From NCBI RefSeq assembly GCF_018881635.1, contig NZ_JACVPY010000002.1, forward strand, positions 1,015,545 to 1,079,544: a stretch of 64,000 nt of DNA, in the 5' to 3' direction. The notes beneath the pieces were generated by a model. The model saw only the letters and a list, made by a program, of their open reading frames with translations, had not been told where the DNA came from and made no database searches. The DNA comes from Polynucleobacter sp. UB-Piko-W3 (GTDB lineage Bacteria > Pseudomonadota > Gammaproteobacteria > Burkholderiales > Burkholderiaceae). Within the stretch, counting starts at the first letter, position 1. Every line of letters starts with the position of its first letter. Position numbers and translations under genes: made by a program. This document shows, in pieces, positions 61,981 through 64,000 of this stretch.

Positions 61981-62011
61981 AAAAAATAGGACCCCCGAGT
62001 GGAGGTCCTAT
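61981..62011 (-). terminator. Internal terminator or attenuator between tctC and tctB
   Basis: On the minus strand a 10-bp stem (ATAGGACCTC/GGGGTCCTAT, one G-T pair) with a short CACTC loop is followed by TTTTTT, 16 nt after the tctC stop. It would stop part of the transcription before tctBA, giving more binding protein than permease. Confidence 0.82.
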
Positions 62012-62026
62012 CAGATTTATTACAAA

Positions 62027-63031
62027 TTACTTAGCCAAGAATCCAGCTTCAGTCATTAACTGCTTATGCAAAGCTTCATTTAATGTGAGCCAGTTTCTAA
62101 ACTCTTTACCAGTCATAAATGTCTGATTGAATGCACCATCAGCCATGAACTTCTTCCATTCTGGAGTGGCACGTACTTTTTTGAACAACTCAATATAGAA
62201 ATCAACCTGCTCTTGAGTTACGCCTGGAGCCATGAAAATACCGCGCAACATCACGTAGTCAGTTTTTACACCTGCCTCGTTACAGGTGGGTACGTCATAC
62301 CAAGATTGGGTATCGGTAATTTTTTCTTTGTAAGGCATACGGGTGTCATCAAATACACACAATGCACGTAATTTGTTAGCACGCCATTGAGCCACTGCTT
62401 CAATTGGGTTATTTACAGAAGAATCAATGTGATTACCAACAAGCTGAACAGCTACGTCGCCACCCCCTTTAAATGGGATGTAAGTAAATTTAGCGCCAGT
62501 TGCTTTTTCAATAGCTACTGTAATGATTTGATCTTCTTGCTTAGAGCCAGTGCCGCCCATTTTGAACTTACCTGGGCCAGCTGCTTTAGCAGCATCAATA
62601 TATTCTTTGGCTGTCTTATATGGCTTTTCTGCGTTATCCCACAAAACAAATTGGTCAAGCGCCAACATCGCTACTGGGGTGATGTCTTGCCAATTAAATG
62701 GAACACCGGTTGCCAATGGAGTAGTAAACAAGTTTGAGAGTGTGATCACGATCTTATTTGGATCACCTTTAGCTTCTTTCATTGCCAAGAAGCCTTCAGC
62801 TCCAGCACCAGCACCTTTATTCACAGGAATAACAGCCTGCTTCATTAAATTATTTTTAGTGATGATTCCTTGAATCATGCGCGCCATTTGATCAGCACCA
62901 CCGCCAGGACCAGCAGGAATGATGAACTCAACAGGCTTAGTGGGTTCCCATGCAGCAAATACAGGTGAAACGCCAGCGACACCGAGGGCTAATGCGGTGG
63001 AAATCAATGCCCCTTTTAACTTCATCTTCAT
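62027..63031 (-). CDS. tctC: Tripartite tricarboxylate transporter binding protein TctC
   Basis: A 334-residue periplasmic Bug/TctC protein. The signal peptide ends VFAA, then WEPTKPVEFIIPAGPGGGADQMARM, AVIPVNKGAGAGAEGFL and TYIPFKGGGDVAVQLVGNHID. It is the only Bug protein in the window with its own TctB and TctA, so it is the cognate receptor. A GGAG site lies 7 nt before the ATG. The ligand is probably a di- or tricarboxylate, but this is not visible in the sequence. Confidence 0.93.
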   Translation of the reverse strand: MKMKLKGALISTALALGVAGVSPVFAAWEPTKPVEFIIPAGPGGGADQMARMIQGIITKNNLMKQAVIPVNKGAGAGAEGFLAMKEAKGDPNKIVITLSNLFTTPLATGVPFNWQDITPVAMLALDQFVLWDNAEKPYKTAKEYIDAAKAAGPGKFKMGGTGSKQEDQIITVAIEKATGAKFTYIPFKGGGDVAVQLVGNHIDSSVNNPIEAVAQWRANKLRALCVFDDTRMPYKEKITDTQSWYDVPTCNEAGVKTDYVMLRGIFMAPGVTQEQVDFYIELFKKVRATPEWKKFMADGAFNQTFMTGKEFRNWLTLNEALHKQLMTEAGFLAK

Positions 63032-63480
63032 TAATGCGCTCCTATAGGTGGTTTGCCAATTTATTTTTGGCTTATTGAATGTCTGTGATTTTTAAACAAG
63101 ATGGGCAACTTGAACTTGACAACCATCAATAATTTCAAAATCGATCAACACAAGTGTCTACAAGCGAGTGTAAACCCCTATCAATCAAGCCAAAGACAAT
63201 TTCAGTGTACTTATATCTAGGCTAAAAAACTGCATTTAATCAATAAAAAAGCACAAAGTGAATATGGTTATATATCTAGCCAATCTTGAATTGCATCTAA
63301 GTATTTACCCTAGCAGTAGCATGCCGTGCTGTGGATTTAAGCTGTCGACCCTTCTCTGCTTTGCGGGCTCAAAATGAGCTTAATGGTAAGGTAATGACGC
63401 GTTCACTGTAGAAGCTTTGCATTGAAGCAATAAAAAAAGCCACCTATTACGGTGGCTTTTAGTAAAAACAAATGCTTAAT
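63032..63480. other. 449-bp gap upstream of tctC
   Basis: AT-rich DNA that should contain the tctC promoter. Apart from the terminator at 63434-63460 I find no coding frame, RNA gene or clear repeat. A regulator-binding site is likely for a carboxylate transporter, but none can be picked out. Confidence 0.5.
63434..63460 (-). terminator. Rho-independent terminator of the outer-membrane protein gene
   Basis: On the minus strand a 10-bp stem AAAAGCCACC/GGTGGCTTTT with a 6-nt loop is followed by a T-run, 20 nt after the stop of the gene at 63481. Confidence 0.9.
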
Positions 63481-64000
63481 TTAGAACTTGTATCCTAAAC
63501 CAAGTGTTCCAACAGTAGCGCTTGGCTTGACGGTAACGCCACTAAATGTTTTTGAATCATAGGTGAGCTGTTGCACTTCAGCCTGAACATAAATATTCTT
63601 GCTTATTAAAGCCTGGATACCAGCGCCACCACCAAAACCGTTATAGGTAGAAGTAGCTTTTGCACCACCGTTACTTATTTTTCCAGTCATGCTGTTATAG
63701 CCCACAATTGCATAAACCTGAGTTGTATTGTTAAACACATAACCGGGCTTGAAGTTAATACTGTAATGGTTTTCACCTTTTAAGTTGACATTATTCACAC
63801 TGCCTGCCTTGGTTTCTGTCAAGTCATAGGTCGCGGTTAAGCCCAATACGATTTCTTTAGAAACACCGTATGCGTATCCAAGTTCAACCGTTGGAACGAT
63901 AGATTGCTGGCCAAGATTAACTGAACCAGCGTTATCTGAAATGGTTGTGGAGGTACCTACTGAGCTCACCTTTACACCAGCAGAAAAACCTTCAAACGCG
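63481..64000 (-). CDS. Outer-membrane beta-barrel protein (5' end outside window)
   Basis: The C-terminal part (about 173 residues) of a barrel protein. Alternating hydrophobic strands are seen: VPTVELGYAYGVSKEIVLGLTATYDL, YSINFKPGYVFNNTTQVYAIVGYN, GFGGGAGIQALISKNIYVQAEVQ split between turns. It ends in LGYKF, with the terminal Phe used by the BAM complex. The frame is open to the window edge, beginning with AFEGFSAGVKV, so a signal peptide is just upstream. It resembles OmpW/opacity-like small porins; its role is unknown. Confidence 0.8.
   Translation of the reverse strand, partial: AFEGFSAGVKVSSVGTSTTISDNAGSVNLGQQSIVPTVELGYAYGVSKEIVLGLTATYDLTETKAGSVNNVNLKGENHYSINFKPGYVFNNTTQVYAIVGYNSMTGKISNGGAKATSTYNGFGGGAGIQALISKNIYVQAEVQQLTYDSKTFSGVTVKPSATVGTLGLGYKF

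Overview
The window looks like chromosomal DNA of a free-living freshwater betaproteobacterium, most likely a Polynucleobacter-type Burkholderiaceae. The reasons are the moderate GC content, short gene spacing, many Bug/TctC-type solute-binding proteins, and neighbourhoods such as serS-lolA-ftsK / trxB, hppA / ppa and tctCBA. Genus assignment is inference from gene content. I see no rRNA operon, insertion sequence, prophage, integron or CRISPR array; there is one tRNA gene.

Layout. 0-2.1 kb: the end of a patatin-like lipoprotein gene, a brnTA toxin-antitoxin pair whose toxin start codon lies inside a perfect 21-bp inverted repeat, and an NlpC/P60-fold protein that has lost its catalytic cysteine. 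2.2-7.8 kb: a translationally coupled yejABEF peptide/microcin-type ABC importer. 7.9-10 kb: fabI coupled to chrA. 10-14.2 kb: a hydratase, MmgE/PrpD, CitE-like lyase and Bug set that resembles an itaconate/citramalyl-CoA route. 14.3-17.9 kb: a three-gene envelope operon (GT39 glycosyltransferase, BNR/sialidase-like protein, small membrane protein). 18-19.7 kb: a flavocytochrome c sulfide dehydrogenase pair. 19.8-22.5 kb: a PsiE-like protein, an oversized membrane-anchored TAXI protein and a pirin.

22.5-31.1 kb: a sugar-acid type catabolic island made of two Bug proteins, an Ldh-family reductase, a GntR regulator, an SMP-30 lactonase, a 3-hydroxyacyl-CoA-dehydrogenase-fold enzyme, an enolase-superfamily enzyme and a UxaA-type dehydratase, arranged around two divergent intergenic regions. 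31.1-39.1 kb: cbpAM, uup, a large FAD protein, another Bug, yaeQ followed by a PIN-domain gene, and an LLM flavin oxidoreductase. 39.2-43.6 kb: small proteins, AsmA, and a histone-H1-like lysine/alanine tail fused to a globular domain. 43.6-49.3 kb: tRNA-Ser(CGA), serS, lolA, ftsK and divergent trxB.

49.4-57.9 kb: membrane and soluble pyrophosphatases back to back, nadE, a PII protein, a RodZ-like protein behind an orphan FixJ-type response regulator, and ilvD. 57.9-59.8 kb: four small genes (DUF2946, DsrE, DUF2244, PCu(A)C) that look like a metal/sulfur-handling unit. 59.9-63 kb: a complete tripartite tricarboxylate transporter tctCBA with an internal terminator-like hairpin after tctC. The window ends inside an outer-membrane beta-barrel gene.

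Most of this is ordinary core genome. The most interesting items are the brnT palindrome, the cysteine-less NlpC/P60 protein, the KA-tail fusion protein, and the two catabolic gene sets.
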